DNA of 64,000 nucleotides from Pseudomonas sp. ABC1 (GTDB lineage: Bacteria; Pseudomonadota; Gammaproteobacteria; Pseudomonadales; Pseudomonadaceae), in NCBI RefSeq assembly GCF_013395055.1, contig NZ_CP058349.1:2044001-2108000 (forward strand). Direction: 5' to 3'. Positions 17,076 to 27,790 of the stretch are shown piece after piece. The notes below the pieces were generated by a model. That model saw nothing but the letters and a program-made list of their open reading frames with translations, was not told where the DNA came from and did not search any database. Within the stretch, counting starts at the first letter, position 1, and every line of letters begins with the position of its first letter. A program made the position numbers and the translations under genes.

Positions 17076-17189
17076 ACACCGCCTGGCAGAAAATAGTTGG
17101 TCCGGGCGTTGTCGATTTCGATTCTCGTTCGACTTGGTAGTCAGAGGCGCATACAGCGCCCAGAACGCCAACCGGCCCCTGGAGAATCC

Positions 17190-19658
17190 ATGAACGCCCA
17201 CAGCCCCAGCAAACGGCGCCTGCCCGCCGCCATCCACCTCGCCCTGATCGGCGCCCTGAGCGTCACTGTCCTCGGCACAAGCCTGACCACTTCCGCCTGG
17301 GCGCAGGACAGTAGCGCCCAGTACCACTTCGACATCCCCGCCGGCCCGCTGGAGGCGGCCATCGCACGCTTCTCCAGCATCACCGGCAGCAGCATCTCCT
17401 TCCAGCCCGGCGCCGCCAGCCAGCAGCGCAGCCCGGGCCTGCAAGGCAATCACGGCGTGCTACAGGGCCTGCAACAATTGCTGGGCGGCAGCAACCTGCA
17501 AGCGGTCGAACTGGGTAGCGGCAGCTTCACCCTGATCGTGCGCGACAAGGCAATGACGCTGGAGGCAACCAGCATCACCGGCTCGTCGTTGAGAAATAGC
17601 GCGACGACAGAAGGTACGGGCAGCTATACCACTGGCGTCACCAGCACCGCGACCAAGATGAACCTGTCGATCAGGGAAACGCCACAGTCGGTCAGCGTCG
17701 TCACCAGACAACAGATCGAAGATCAAGGGCTATCCACCATCAATGATGCCGCCATGAAAACGCCCGGCCTGAACATGCAGAAAAACGGCGCGGAACGTTA
17801 CAACCTCTACGCCAGAGGTTTCCCGGTCGACAACATCATGTATGACGGTTTACCCATCGATCTGAATTCAACCGATACCATCAGCCCTGCCAATCTGGCC
17901 ATGTATGACCGTGTAGAAATCGTTCGTGGTGCCAACGGCCTCATTCAGGGCACTGGAAACCCCTCTGCGGCAATAAACCTTGTACGTAAACGTCCGACTG
18001 CCGAGTTCCAGTCTTCGATAAACCTGAGCGCAGGAAGTTGGGACAATTACCGCAGTGAACTCGATGTTTCCGGACCGCTCATTGAAAACGGCAAGTTGCG
18101 CGGCCGAGCCGTTGCCAGCTATCAGGACGGTAACTCATTCCAGGACGAACTCAGCAAGGAACACAGCCTGTTCTATGCCATTGGCGAGGCGGAAATAAGC
18201 GATTCGACAACCCTGACCTTGAGTTACAACCATCAGAACGAAAACAACAATGTTGCCTGGGGAGGCGGATTACCTACCGCGGTGAATGGAGGTGACCTTC
18301 ATCTGTCAAGATCGACGTCGTTCCTGGCGAACTGGGAATACTGGGACAAGGAGATGGACACATTGCATCTGGAACTGCAATACAGATTCGATAATGATTG
18401 GGCTTTGCGCGTATCAGGTAATAGGAGTTGGTCAAGTCTGAATTACTATGGTGGCTATCCAGCACGACGTGCCAACAACCTTGGCTCACTCCGCTATAAC
18501 GTATCAGGTGGCCAGTACAAGGATACCCAAAGCAGCTACGACATTTATCTCAATGGTCCTTTCCAACTGTTAAACAGGACACATGAAATCGTACTGGGCT
18601 ACAGCTACAGAGAAAATGATTACGATACTCACGGATCAGGGACGACCGCCGTGGCAACCGACATCGACCCCCACTCGTTCGATCCAGGCTCCTGGGCCAA
18701 GCCAAGTGTGAATCTCTACGACTTCATGGACATCCGCGACATGACCCAGGAAGGCCTCTATGCCACTGGGCGTTTTACCCTCAACGATCAACTGAAGCTG
18801 ATAGTGGGCACACGCCTCGATTGGTATGACTACCAATATCTCTACAACTGGAAAGGCGACATCAGTATCACCGAGGCCAAGGAGACACGACACCTTACTC
18901 GCTACGCCGGACTTCTCTACGACCTGGATCAGAACCATACGCTCTATACCAGCTACACGGACATATTCCAGCCCCAGTCCAACCGGAACACCAGTGGCCA
19001 GCTTATTGACCCCATCGAAGGAAAGAACTACGAAGTCGGTATAAAAGGGGAATACTTCGATGGCGCACTGAACGCCAGCATCGCGATATTTCTGATCGAT
19101 CAGGAGAACCGCTCCAGCGAAGTGGATGACCCCACGACGTGCAACGTCTACCCAAGCTCGACATGCTACGAGCCCGCAGGAAAGGTCCGCAGCAAAGGCA
19201 TCGAGATAGAACTCAATGGTGCCATCACGCCAGCCTGGCAACTTGCCGCTGGGTACGCCTTCGCTGAAGCGAAATATAAAAAAGATGCCAATACTGCCAA
19301 CGAGGGAAAACTGTTCGATACGGACATCCCGCGCCACCAGTTCAAGGCTACATCCATGTATAACCTGCCAAATGCACTGAACCGCTGGCGCGTCGGTGCG
19401 AGCTTCTATTATCAAAGCGCCGTTTACAACGAAGGAACGACGTCCGGACAGAATTGGAAAGTAGAACAAGAGGACTACAGCGTCATCGACCTGATCACCA
19501 CATACAAAGCCTCTGAGCATCTGGATTTGCGCTTCGCACTGAACAACCTTCTCGACGAGAAGTATTACCAGAGCATTGGACAGAACATCAGCACTTGGCC
19601 AACAACCTTTTACGGCGCACCACGCAACTTCCAGGTCTCGGCCACTTACAGGTTCTGA
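17190..19658 (+). CDS. TonB-dependent siderophore receptor with signalling domain (FpvA/FoxA type)
   Basis: An 822-aa ferric-siderophore transducer: signal peptide to about residue 42 (SAWAQ), secretin/TonB N-terminal signalling domain (about 48-125, YHFDIPAGPLEAAIARFSSI), plug with IRETPQSVSVVTRQ and VEIVRGANGLIQGTGNPSA, then a barrel ending in YRF. It works with the sigma factor and regulator just upstream. Base composition changes sharply inside the gene: bases 17401-17460 are about 77% GC, bases 18541-18600 about 40%. The change lies near residue 130, just after the signalling domain. The start was set by GGAG before the ATG at 17190. The siderophore cannot be named. Confidence 0.93.
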   Translation: MNAHSPSKRRLPAAIHLALIGALSVTVLGTSLTTSAWAQDSSAQYHFDIPAGPLEAAIARFSSITGSSISFQPGAASQQRSPGLQGNHGVLQGLQQLLGGSNLQAVELGSGSFTLIVRDKAMTLEATSITGSSLRNSATTEGTGSYTTGVTSTATKMNLSIRETPQSVSVVTRQQIEDQGLSTINDAAMKTPGLNMQKNGAERYNLYARGFPVDNIMYDGLPIDLNSTDTISPANLAMYDRVEIVRGANGLIQGTGNPSAAINLVRKRPTAEFQSSINLSAGSWDNYRSELDVSGPLIENGKLRGRAVASYQDGNSFQDELSKEHSLFYAIGEAEISDSTTLTLSYNHQNENNNVAWGGGLPTAVNGGDLHLSRSTSFLANWEYWDKEMDTLHLELQYRFDNDWALRVSGNRSWSSLNYYGGYPARRANNLGSLRYNVSGGQYKDTQSSYDIYLNGPFQLLNRTHEIVLGYSYRENDYDTHGSGTTAVATDIDPHSFDPGSWAKPSVNLYDFMDIRDMTQEGLYATGRFTLNDQLKLIVGTRLDWYDYQYLYNWKGDISITEAKETRHLTRYAGLLYDLDQNHTLYTSYTDIFQPQSNRNTSGQLIDPIEGKNYEVGIKGEYFDGALNASIAIFLIDQENRSSEVDDPTTCNVYPSSTCYEPAGKVRSKGIEIELNGAITPAWQLAAGYAFAEAKYKKDANTANEGKLFDTDIPRHQFKATSMYNLPNALNRWRVGASFYYQSAVYNEGTTSGQNWKVEQEDYSVIDLITTYKASEHLDLRFALNNLLDEKYYQSIGQNISTWPTTFYGAPRNFQVSATYRF

Positions 19659-19742
19659 CGAGGCCACGCGGGCTTGGCCTGTCAGCAGCCGCCACCTTGA
19701 CGCGATCCTCTGACGAGCCGAACCTGCAGGTCTGATCGCCAT

Positions 19743-19773
19743 GAGATACCCATCACAGGTCGATGGGTATCTC
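19743..19773. terminator. Perfect 12-bp hairpin after the receptor gene
   Basis: GAGATACCCATC and its exact complement enclose a seven-base loop about 85 bases after the receptor stop. It has no T tract, so it may be a terminator or an mRNA 3' end structure. It is the only structured element seen in the 398-base gap 19659-20056, which otherwise holds no credible gene. Confidence 0.5.
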
Positions 19774-20056
19774 CACCAGGCGTCTCAACCCACCTACCGT
19801 TGCGCGGTGATGTAGCTCCGCGTTCGGCCCATTGCACGGCACATTCCCCCTGCCACTGCTTGCAGCACGCACAGCCCCCCGAACGAATCCGCACCAGGCA
19901 GGAAAGAACAGCCGGCTTCATACGTCTATCATCTACTTCGGCTAGCGTCCGGAAGGCGCCAAGGTGCAGGCCAGAGCGGTTCATGGCTGACCTGCCTCAA
20001 TGGTGCAGGCCCGATAACGAGCTAGAGTCAGTTTTTGCCCTGCGTGAGCCATACCC

Positions 20057-21532
20057 ATGAATACAACTGTCAAACCCCTTGCTCTGCGCCTGCCCTGGGG
20101 GCTGCTGGTCGGCCTGCTGGCGGCGGTTGCCATCCTGCTGCTGCCGGAGCAGAACGATCTGCCAGTGGCCGGCCAGCGCATGCTGGCGATCCTCGCCTTC
20201 GCGGTGATCGTCTGGATCAGCGAGTCGGTGTCCTATGAAGTCAGTGCCATCATCATCATGGCGCTGATGGCGTTCCTGCTCGGCAGCGCACCGAAGATCG
20301 CCGATCCGACCCAGTTGATCGGCACCAAGGACGCCCTTGCCATGGGCCTGGCCGGTTTCGCCAACTCGGCCCTGGCGCTGGTGGCCTCGGCGCTGTTCAT
20401 CGCCGCCGCCATGACCCATACCGGCCTGGACAAGCGCATCGCCCTCGCCACCCTGTCCAAGGTCGGCGCCAGCACCCACCGGGTGCTGATCGGCGCCACC
20501 GTGGTGACCATCCTGCTCAGCTTCATCGTGCCCAGCGCCACGGCGCGGGTCGCCTGCCTGGTGCCGATCATGATGGGCATCATCGCCGCCTTCGGCGTCG
20601 ACAAGCGCTCGGCCTTCGCCGGCGGCATCATGATCCTGGTGGCCCAGGCCACCAGCATCTGGAACGTCGGCATCCAGACCTCGGCGGCGCAGAACCTGCT
20701 GAGCGTCGGCTTCATGCAGAAGCTGCTCGGCGAGTCGGTGACCTGGATGGACTGGCTGATCGCCGGGGCGCCCTGGAGCCTGGTGATGTCCGGCATCCTC
20801 TACTGGGTGATCCTCAAGGTCATGCCGCCGGAAACCGACCGCATCGAAGGCGGCAAGGAAGCGGTGCGCAAGGCGCTGTCGGAACTCGGCCCGATGACCG
20901 GCAACGAACGTCGCCTGCTGGCCATCAGCCTGACCCTGCTGGCGTTCTGGGCCACCGAAGGCAAGCTGCACAGCTTCGATACTGCTTCCACCACCATGGT
21001 CGGCCTGGCGCTGCTGATGCTGCCCGGCATCGGCGTGATGGGCTGGAAAGAAGCGCAGTCGCGCATCCCATGGGGCACGGTGATCGTCTTCGGCGTGGGT
21101 ATCAGCCTCGGCACCGCCGTGCTCGCCACGGGCGCCGGCGGCTGGCTGGCCAAGCTGATGGTGACGCACCTGGGCATGGAAGGCATGTCGCCGTTCTGGG
21201 TGTTCGCGGTGCTCGGGCTGTTCCTGATCCTCATCCACCTGGGCTTTGCCAGCGCCACCGCACTGACCTCGGCCATGTTGCCGATCATGATCGCGCTGCT
21301 GCAGCACCTGGGCGGCGATATCAAGCCGCTGGGCATGAGCATGCTGCTGGGCTTCGTCATGAGCTTCGGCTTCCTGCTGCCGATCAACGCGCCGCAGAAC
21401 ATGGTGTGCATCGCCACCGATACCTTCACCTCGAAGCAGTTCCTGCGCACCGGTATCTGGCTGACCCTGGCCGGCTACCTGCTGATGCTGCTGTTCGCCG
21501 CCACCTGGTGGCGCTGGCTGGGCTGGATCTGA
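20057..21532 (+). CDS. DASS-family (SLC13) anion transporter
   Basis: A 491-aa inner-membrane protein with about twelve hydrophobic segments. Family marks are the substrate/cation loops (ILLSFIVPSATARVACLVPI, AQATSIWN and FASATALTSAMLPIMIALL) and PINAPQNMVCIATDTFTSKQF near the end. DASS carriers move di- or tricarboxylates or sulfate, with sodium or by antiport; the substrate here is not fixed by the sequence. It stands alone, with a hairpin after it at 21544-21571, and no regulator is adjacent. Confidence 0.88.
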   Translation: MNTTVKPLALRLPWGLLVGLLAAVAILLLPEQNDLPVAGQRMLAILAFAVIVWISESVSYEVSAIIIMALMAFLLGSAPKIADPTQLIGTKDALAMGLAGFANSALALVASALFIAAAMTHTGLDKRIALATLSKVGASTHRVLIGATVVTILLSFIVPSATARVACLVPIMMGIIAAFGVDKRSAFAGGIMILVAQATSIWNVGIQTSAAQNLLSVGFMQKLLGESVTWMDWLIAGAPWSLVMSGILYWVILKVMPPETDRIEGGKEAVRKALSELGPMTGNERRLLAISLTLLAFWATEGKLHSFDTASTTMVGLALLMLPGIGVMGWKEAQSRIPWGTVIVFGVGISLGTAVLATGAGGWLAKLMVTHLGMEGMSPFWVFAVLGLFLILIHLGFASATALTSAMLPIMIALLQHLGGDIKPLGMSMLLGFVMSFGFLLPINAPQNMVCIATDTFTSKQFLRTGIWLTLAGYLLMLLFAATWWRWLGWI

Positions 21533-21543
21533 GACTCGACGGA

Positions 21544-21571
21544 CCGTCGTTACGCCTCAGAGTAACGACGG
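21544..21571. terminator. Hairpin between convergent genes
   Basis: Ten-base arms (CCGTCGTTAC and complement) close an eight-base loop twelve bases after the transporter stop and before the 3' end of the antiporter gene on the other strand. Probably a shared terminator. Confidence 0.6.
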
Positions 21572-21618
21572 GCATCCAACGGCAAGGCCACAACCGCGTG
21601 GCATATACCTAATAGAGA

Positions 21619-23361
21619 TCAGGCCGCCGAACCGTGATGACCGTGGCCATTCGGTTGCGGCTCGTCCTCGGCGGGGGCGAATTTAGACAGGATGTGCGCC
21701 TTCATACCGCGCGCCAGTTCCTCTTCGTCGAAGAACACCTGGCCCAGGCCTTCCTTGCGGAAGATTTCCACCGCATCAGGACTGTGGGTACGAATGACCA
21801 CTTCGATATCCGGGTTCAGCGTCCGCGCGATTTCCACCATGGGCAGCACGTTCATCGGATCGGGCGTCGCGATCACCAGCATCGCCGCATCGGCGATGTG
21901 CGCCTGGATCAAGGTTTCCGGCGCAGCCGAATCACCACTGACCGCCGGGATGCCCTCGGCACGAATCTGCTCCACCCGCTCGCGGTTCTGCTCGACCACC
22001 ACGAAGGGAATGTTGCGCTCGCTCAGGGTACGGGTGATACGACGGCCGACACGGCCATAACCGACCACCACGACCTGGCCTTCCAGGTACTTGCGCTCGG
22101 TGCTCATCGGCAGCACGGCCAGGTGGTCTTCGCGCTGCTCCAGTTTGCGTGCGAAGGCGGAACGGCGCAGCGCCAGCTCCTTGAAGGGTTTGATCAGGCC
22201 GAATACCGCCGGGTTGAGCGCGATGGAAATTAGCGCGCCGGCCAGTACAAGGCTGAGGCCTTCCTGCGGCATCAGCCCCAGCGCCAGCCCCAGGCCGGCA
22301 AGGATGAAGGAGAACTCGCCGATCTGCGCCAGACTCGCCGCCACGGTCAGGGCGGTATTCAGCGGATAGCGCAGCGCCAGCACCAGCACGGCCGCCGCCA
22401 CAGTCTTGCCGACCACGATGATGCCGACCACCGCCAGCACATGGAGCGGCTCCTCGACCAGCACCATGGGATCGAACAGCATGCCGACCGAGACGAAGAA
22501 CAGCACCGCGAAAGCATCACGCAGCGGCAGGGATTCCTCGGCGGCGCGGTGGCTGAGGTCGGACTCACGCATCACCATGCCGGCGAAGAACGCCCCCAGC
22601 GCGAAGGACACCTGGAACAACGCGGCTGCGCCGTAGGCGATGCTGATGGCGGCGGCGATCACCGACAGGGTGAACAGCTCGCGCGAGCCGGTCTTGGCCA
22701 CCTGCAGCAGCAACCAGGGCAGCACGCGCCGTCCCGCGACCAGCATCACCACGATGAAACCGGCCACCAGCAACAGCGTCTTGCCCAGGGTGTACCACAA
22801 CGGATGCGCGGCGGCCTCCGGCTGCACAGTGCCGCCCAGCACGCCGGCCAGCGGCGGCAGCAGGACCAGCACCAGTACGGTCGCCAGGTCTTCCACCACC
22901 AGCCAGCCGACCGCGATACGGCCATTCATCGAGTCGAGGATGCCACGCGATTCCAGCGCCTTGAGCAGTACCACGGTACTGGCGCAGGACAATGAAAGTC
23001 CGAAGATCAGCCCCGCGCCGAAGCTCCAGCCCCACCACATGGCGATACCCAGGCCCAGCACGGTCGCCAGCCCCATCTGCACCACGGCACCGGGCACGGC
23101 GATCTTCTTCACCGCCAGCAGGTCGTTCAGGGAAAAGTGCAGGCCGACGCCGAACATCAGCAGCATCACGCCGATCTCGGAAAGCTGCGAAGCCAGCTCG
23201 ATGTCAGCGACGAAACCCGGTGTCGACGGGCCCAGCAGGATGCCGGCACAGAGGTAGCCGATCAGCGCCGGCAACTTCAGCTTCTCGGCGATGAAGCCGA
23301 AGATCAGCGCCAGGCCGAAGCCCCCGGCCAGAGTGGTGATAAGCGAGATATTGTGTTCCAT
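21619..23361 (-). CDS. CPA2 cation/proton antiporter with NAD-binding domain (KefB/YbaL-like)
   Basis: A 580-aa membrane protein. Residues 1 to about 385 form the Na/H-exchanger-type core of about twelve helices (LMFGVGLHFSLNDLL; GWLVVEDLATVLVLVLLPPLA). A cytoplasmic TrkA-N/RCK domain follows, with the Rossmann loop VVVGYGRVGRRITRT. The layout is that of E. coli YbaL and KefB; potassium or sodium efflux against protons, gated by nucleotide or thiol ligands, is expected from the family. The start at MEHNISL was chosen because AGAGGA lies seven bases upstream; a frame extension to 23382 lacks this. Confidence 0.9.
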   Translation of the reverse strand: MEHNISLITTLAGGFGLALIFGFIAEKLKLPALIGYLCAGILLGPSTPGFVADIELASQLSEIGVMLLMFGVGLHFSLNDLLAVKKIAVPGAVVQMGLATVLGLGIAMWWGWSFGAGLIFGLSLSCASTVVLLKALESRGILDSMNGRIAVGWLVVEDLATVLVLVLLPPLAGVLGGTVQPEAAAHPLWYTLGKTLLLVAGFIVVMLVAGRRVLPWLLLQVAKTGSRELFTLSVIAAAISIAYGAAALFQVSFALGAFFAGMVMRESDLSHRAAEESLPLRDAFAVLFFVSVGMLFDPMVLVEEPLHVLAVVGIIVVGKTVAAAVLVLALRYPLNTALTVAASLAQIGEFSFILAGLGLALGLMPQEGLSLVLAGALISIALNPAVFGLIKPFKELALRRSAFARKLEQREDHLAVLPMSTERKYLEGQVVVVGYGRVGRRITRTLSERNIPFVVVEQNRERVEQIRAEGIPAVSGDSAAPETLIQAHIADAAMLVIATPDPMNVLPMVEIARTLNPDIEVVIRTHSPDAVEIFRKEGLGQVFFDEEELARGMKAHILSKFAPAEDEPQPNGHGHHGSAA

Positions 23362-23592
23362 CAGGTTTCCTCTGGCGGTCATGCGCGGCGCGGTGACCCG
23401 GCATCTGGCACGTGGTTTTCAAGGCGCCTCAAGTGGAAAAGGCAACACATCGGACAGGGCCGGCATACCCATACATCCTGCTCGGCCAGACGGATCGCTG
23501 ATGGTCGAGCCGTCTTCCGGCACCTGCATGGGGAAATCGTGTTCAACGCCGCTTGGCCGATACACGGCCAATCACGAACAGGTTATAAGTTC

Positions 23593-23609
23593 TTTAGTGA
23601 ATAACTAAA
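23593..23609. promoter_or_regulatory. AT-rich inverted repeat in the antiporter-pbpG gap
   Basis: TTTAGT-GAATA-ACTAAA lies in an AT-rich patch of the 351-base gap 23362-23712, upstream of the antiporter gene and downstream of pbpG. It could be an operator or part of a promoter; no known box was recognised and no gene is seen in the gap. Confidence 0.3.
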
Positions 23610-23712
23610 AACCTGCTTAGATCAAGAAAAATATGCGGCGGTACGGCTCATGACAGGCAATTAATGCGCCAACCCGCGCACTCGCACAATCCCCTCGCCG
23701 TACACCACGCCG

Positions 23713-24639
23713 TCACTGCGCGAGCTTGCCAGCCGAAGCACTCATTTGTTGCGCCCGCAGTGCCTGCCGCTGCTTCTTGTAGCTCAGGGCCGCTGCGGCC
23801 ACCGGCGTGGCCTTGCCGCTTTCCAGCCATTTCTTCAGGCGGCTGGCATCGGCCATATGGGTGTACTTGCCAAAGGCATCCAGTACCACGAACGCCACCG
23901 GCTTACCGTCCATGACCGTACGCATCACCAGGCAATGGCCGGCATCGTTGGTGAAACCGGTCTTGGTCAACTGGATATCCCAGCCGGCCTTGCGCACCAG
24001 GCCATTGGTGTTGCGAAAACCCAATGTGTAGTTGGGCTTGCGGAAGGCTACGGTCTTGTCGTCGGAAGTACTGAGTTGCTCCAGCAGCGGGTATTGCCGC
24101 GAGGCCCGCAGCAACCGGACCAGGTCATTGGCGGTGGAAACGTTGCGACTGGACAGCCCGGTCGGCTCTACATAGCGCGTCTGGCTCATGCCCAGCACCC
24201 GCGCCTTGGCGTTCATGGCCTCGATAAAGGCGTCGTAGCCACCCGGGTAATGGTGGGCCAGGCTGGCCGCCGCACGGTTCTCGGAGGACATCAATGTCAG
24301 CATCAGCATCTCGCGGCGGCTGATCTCGCTGCCAATGCGTACCCGCGAGAACACGCCCTTCATCTCCTTGGCATCGCGGATGGTGATCGGCAGGCGCTCA
24401 TCGAGGGGCAGCTTGGCATCCAGCGCCACCATCGCGGTCATCAGTTTGGTTACCGAAGCGATCGGCACCACCAGGTCAGGTTGGCTCGCGTAGAGCACCT
24501 TGCCACTGTTCAGGTCCACCAGCAGCGCGCTGGAGGAAGCCAGCTCCTGGGTTACCGGCGCGGGCGCCGCCATGGAAACGGGAGACGCTGCGGCCACACA
24601 GCACAACAACAGGCCAGCCAAAGACGTACGGATATTCAC
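23713..24639 (-). CDS. pbpG: D-alanyl-D-alanine endopeptidase (penicillin-binding protein 7 type)
   Basis: Periplasmic serine peptidase that cuts D-Ala-mDAP cross-links in peptidoglycan. The 308-aa product has a signal peptide ending near SMAAP, the S62-x-x-K65 motif in ASVTKLMTAM, the S-x-N motif in MSSENRAAAS (about 119-121), and K-T-G at 226-228 in LTKTGFTNDAGH. The GTG at 24639 was chosen because it gives a clean signal peptide and family length; the open frame to 24918 is not supported, and the ribosome site before the GTG is weak. The 310 bases upstream (24640-24949) hold no other gene. Confidence 0.92.
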   Translation of the reverse strand: MNIRTSLAGLLLCCVAAASPVSMAAPAPVTQELASSSALLVDLNSGKVLYASQPDLVVPIASVTKLMTAMVALDAKLPLDERLPITIRDAKEMKGVFSRVRIGSEISRREMLMLTLMSSENRAAASLAHHYPGGYDAFIEAMNAKARVLGMSQTRYVEPTGLSSRNVSTANDLVRLLRASRQYPLLEQLSTSDDKTVAFRKPNYTLGFRNTNGLVRKAGWDIQLTKTGFTNDAGHCLVMRTVMDGKPVAFVVLDAFGKYTHMADASRLKKWLESGKATPVAAAALSYKKQRQALRAQQMSASAGKLAQ

Positions 24640-24949
24640 TGGAAATAGACTCGAAAATGAAGAGAAGGTGAAAAACCATGGCCCCTCATGTACGCCATGG
24701 CTTACCAGAGGCTGCAATTTACTCTCAAAAAATTGCCTGGAGAAATTTTTGACGTCATGACCGCGATACCACTCGACAACAGCAGCCTGTAAAGACCGCG
24801 CCCCCGTTCTTGGAAAAGCCGTCTGACCCGGTGGTTTGCGACGAACGGCAGCGAAGATCAGCATTGCCGCGCCGATCTGCAAAGAACCTGTCATCAACCG
24901 GTCATACCCCGCCGCCACATTGAAGGCTCTTCATTGTGGAGAACACGTC

Positions 24950-25153
24950 ATGACCACCAGCCAAGCCCATACATTCGCCCATGACCGCCGCACCCGCCGC
25001 CAGCAGGAAGACCTGCAGCGCATGCAGTTTCGCCGCGCCATCGAGGATTATTGCGAACGGCAGCGCCTGAGCCGCGAGATCAGCGACTTCGGCGATCTCT
25101 TCACAATGGAATGCCTGCCTCCGGCGAGGGAGCCGTACCGGCAAAGCGCGTAG
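24950..25153 (+). CDS. Small charged hypothetical protein
   Basis: A 67-aa protein starting MTTSQAHTF with GGAG before the ATG. It is rich in Arg, Gln and Glu, predicted mostly helical (RRQQEDLQRMQFRRAIEDYCERQ can be split into heptad-like turns), with no signal or membrane segment. I do not recognise a family. Its last 53 bases overlap the 3' end of the pycR gene on the other strand. The good ribosome site and amphipathic composition support it; the overlap and short length count against it. Confidence 0.5.
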   Translation: MTTSQAHTFAHDRRTRRQQEDLQRMQFRRAIEDYCERQRLSREISDFGDLFTMECLPPAREPYRQSA

Positions 25154-26069
25154 CCAGCGCGCCGATCTGCGCCCGCTCCTCACGGATGAAGCCGAAGAAT
25201 GCCTGGGCCACCGGGCTCAGGCGCTTGCCCCGCGCATGCACGACGCACCAGCTACGCAGCAATGGCAACTCGGCGACCGGCAGTTCGCACAGCAGGCCAT
25301 GGCGCAGCTCCAGATACACCGAGTGACGGGGCAACAGCGCCAGCCCGAGCCCAGCCAGCGCGGCCTCGCGCTGGGCATCCAGGGAGCCGATCTCCAGCAC
25401 CTGAGGGAAATGCGCCCGCTGCTGGTGGCAATACTCTTCGCAGGCGCGGCGCGTGCCCGAGCCCTTCTCGCGCACCAGCAAGGGAAAGGGCGTCAGGTCC
25501 TGCAGGCTCAGTTCAGCCCTGGCGCACAGCGGGTGCCCCGGCGGCGCAACGGCCACGATCGGGTTGTTGAGGAACGGCATGAAATCCAGCGCCATGTCCT
25601 GCGGCACCTGGCTCATGATCAGCAGGTCGTCGCGGCTCAGACTCAAGCGTCGCACCGCCTGGGCATGGTTGACCACTGCCAGATTGAGGCTGACATCGGG
25701 GTATTTGCGACGAAACGCGGCGAACAGGTGAGGAATGAAATACTTCGCACTGGACTCCACGCACAGGTCGAGCTGCCCCTGTAGCGAGCCCTGCAAGTCC
25801 GATAGCTGCATATCCAGGTTTTCCAGGCGGTCGAAGATATCCCCGCTGGCCCGCAGCAAGGCTTCGGCAGCCTCGGTCAGGTAGAGCTTCTTGGCCACGT
25901 ACTCGAACAGCGGCTGGCCGATCAACTCCTCCAGTTGACGTATCTGCAGGCTGACCGCCGGCTGGGTCAGCGCCATCTCCTCGGCGGCACGGCTGTAGGA
26001 GCGGCTCTCGCACACCGCACGAAACACCTGCAACTGCCGCAACGTGATGCGCATCAGGCTTTTTCGCAT
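25101..26069 (-). CDS. pycR: LysR-type regulator of the pyruvate carboxylase genes
   Basis: A 322-aa LysR-type activator. The winged helix fills residues 6-65 (LRQLQVFRAVCESRSYSRAA; ALTQPAVSLQIRQLEELIG), followed by the linker helix and a periplasmic-binding-protein-like effector domain. It is divergent from pycA with a 206-base AT-rich region between, the usual place for its target promoters, and corresponds to the PycR position known from P. aeruginosa. The start at 26069 has AAGGGGG upstream; an ATG five codons later (26054) is the alternative. The 3' end overlaps the small gene at 24950-25153. Confidence 0.85.
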   Translation of the reverse strand: MRKSLMRITLRQLQVFRAVCESRSYSRAAEEMALTQPAVSLQIRQLEELIGQPLFEYVAKKLYLTEAAEALLRASGDIFDRLENLDMQLSDLQGSLQGQLDLCVESSAKYFIPHLFAAFRRKYPDVSLNLAVVNHAQAVRRLSLSRDDLLIMSQVPQDMALDFMPFLNNPIVAVAPPGHPLCARAELSLQDLTPFPLLVREKGSGTRRACEEYCHQQRAHFPQVLEIGSLDAQREAALAGLGLALLPRHSVYLELRHGLLCELPVAELPLLRSWCVVHARGKRLSPVAQAFFGFIREERAQIGALATRFAGTAPSPEAGIPL

Positions 26070-26275
26070 TGCTCTCCCCCTTTCCCGGAGCGCCAGAGGC
26101 CTTTTGGCACGCGGCTCGCGCGAATATATAAGTTTTTACTTATCCATAATCAAACAATTATTCATTTTCGATAATCACCCCAGCAGGAGTAGGGTAAAAA
26201 ACCTTACGCCGACCCGGCGCATGAACCACCGACCCGATCCATGGGTCACCTGCTCACTGATCCGAGGACAACAAC

Positions 26276-27691
<1,416 letters not shown>

Positions 27692-27698
27692 CGCAGCG

Positions 27699-27770
27699 GC
27701 AAGCTACAAGCCAAAAGCTACAAGTGAGAGCGTCTGTGCTTCTTCTTGTGGCTTGAAGCTTGGAGCTTGC
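27699..27770. repeat. AAGCTNCAAG-type inverted repeat between pycA and pycB
   Basis: GCAAGCTACAAG at 27699-27710 is mirrored by CTTGGAGCTTGC at 27759-27770 (11 of 12 bases pair), with further AAGCTACAAG and CTTGAAGC copies inside. This low-complexity inverted repeat type is common between Pseudomonas genes. It lies within an operon and ends 21 bases before the pycB start, so the transcript can fold just upstream of the ribosome site. Confidence 0.6.
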
Positions 27771-27790
27771 AGCTGCAGAGGAGAGATTTG

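Noticed and set aside
19682..19984. A 100-codon minus-strand frame in the gap after the siderophore receptor
   Set aside because: No ribosome site, no recognisable segment, and it runs through the hairpin at 19743.
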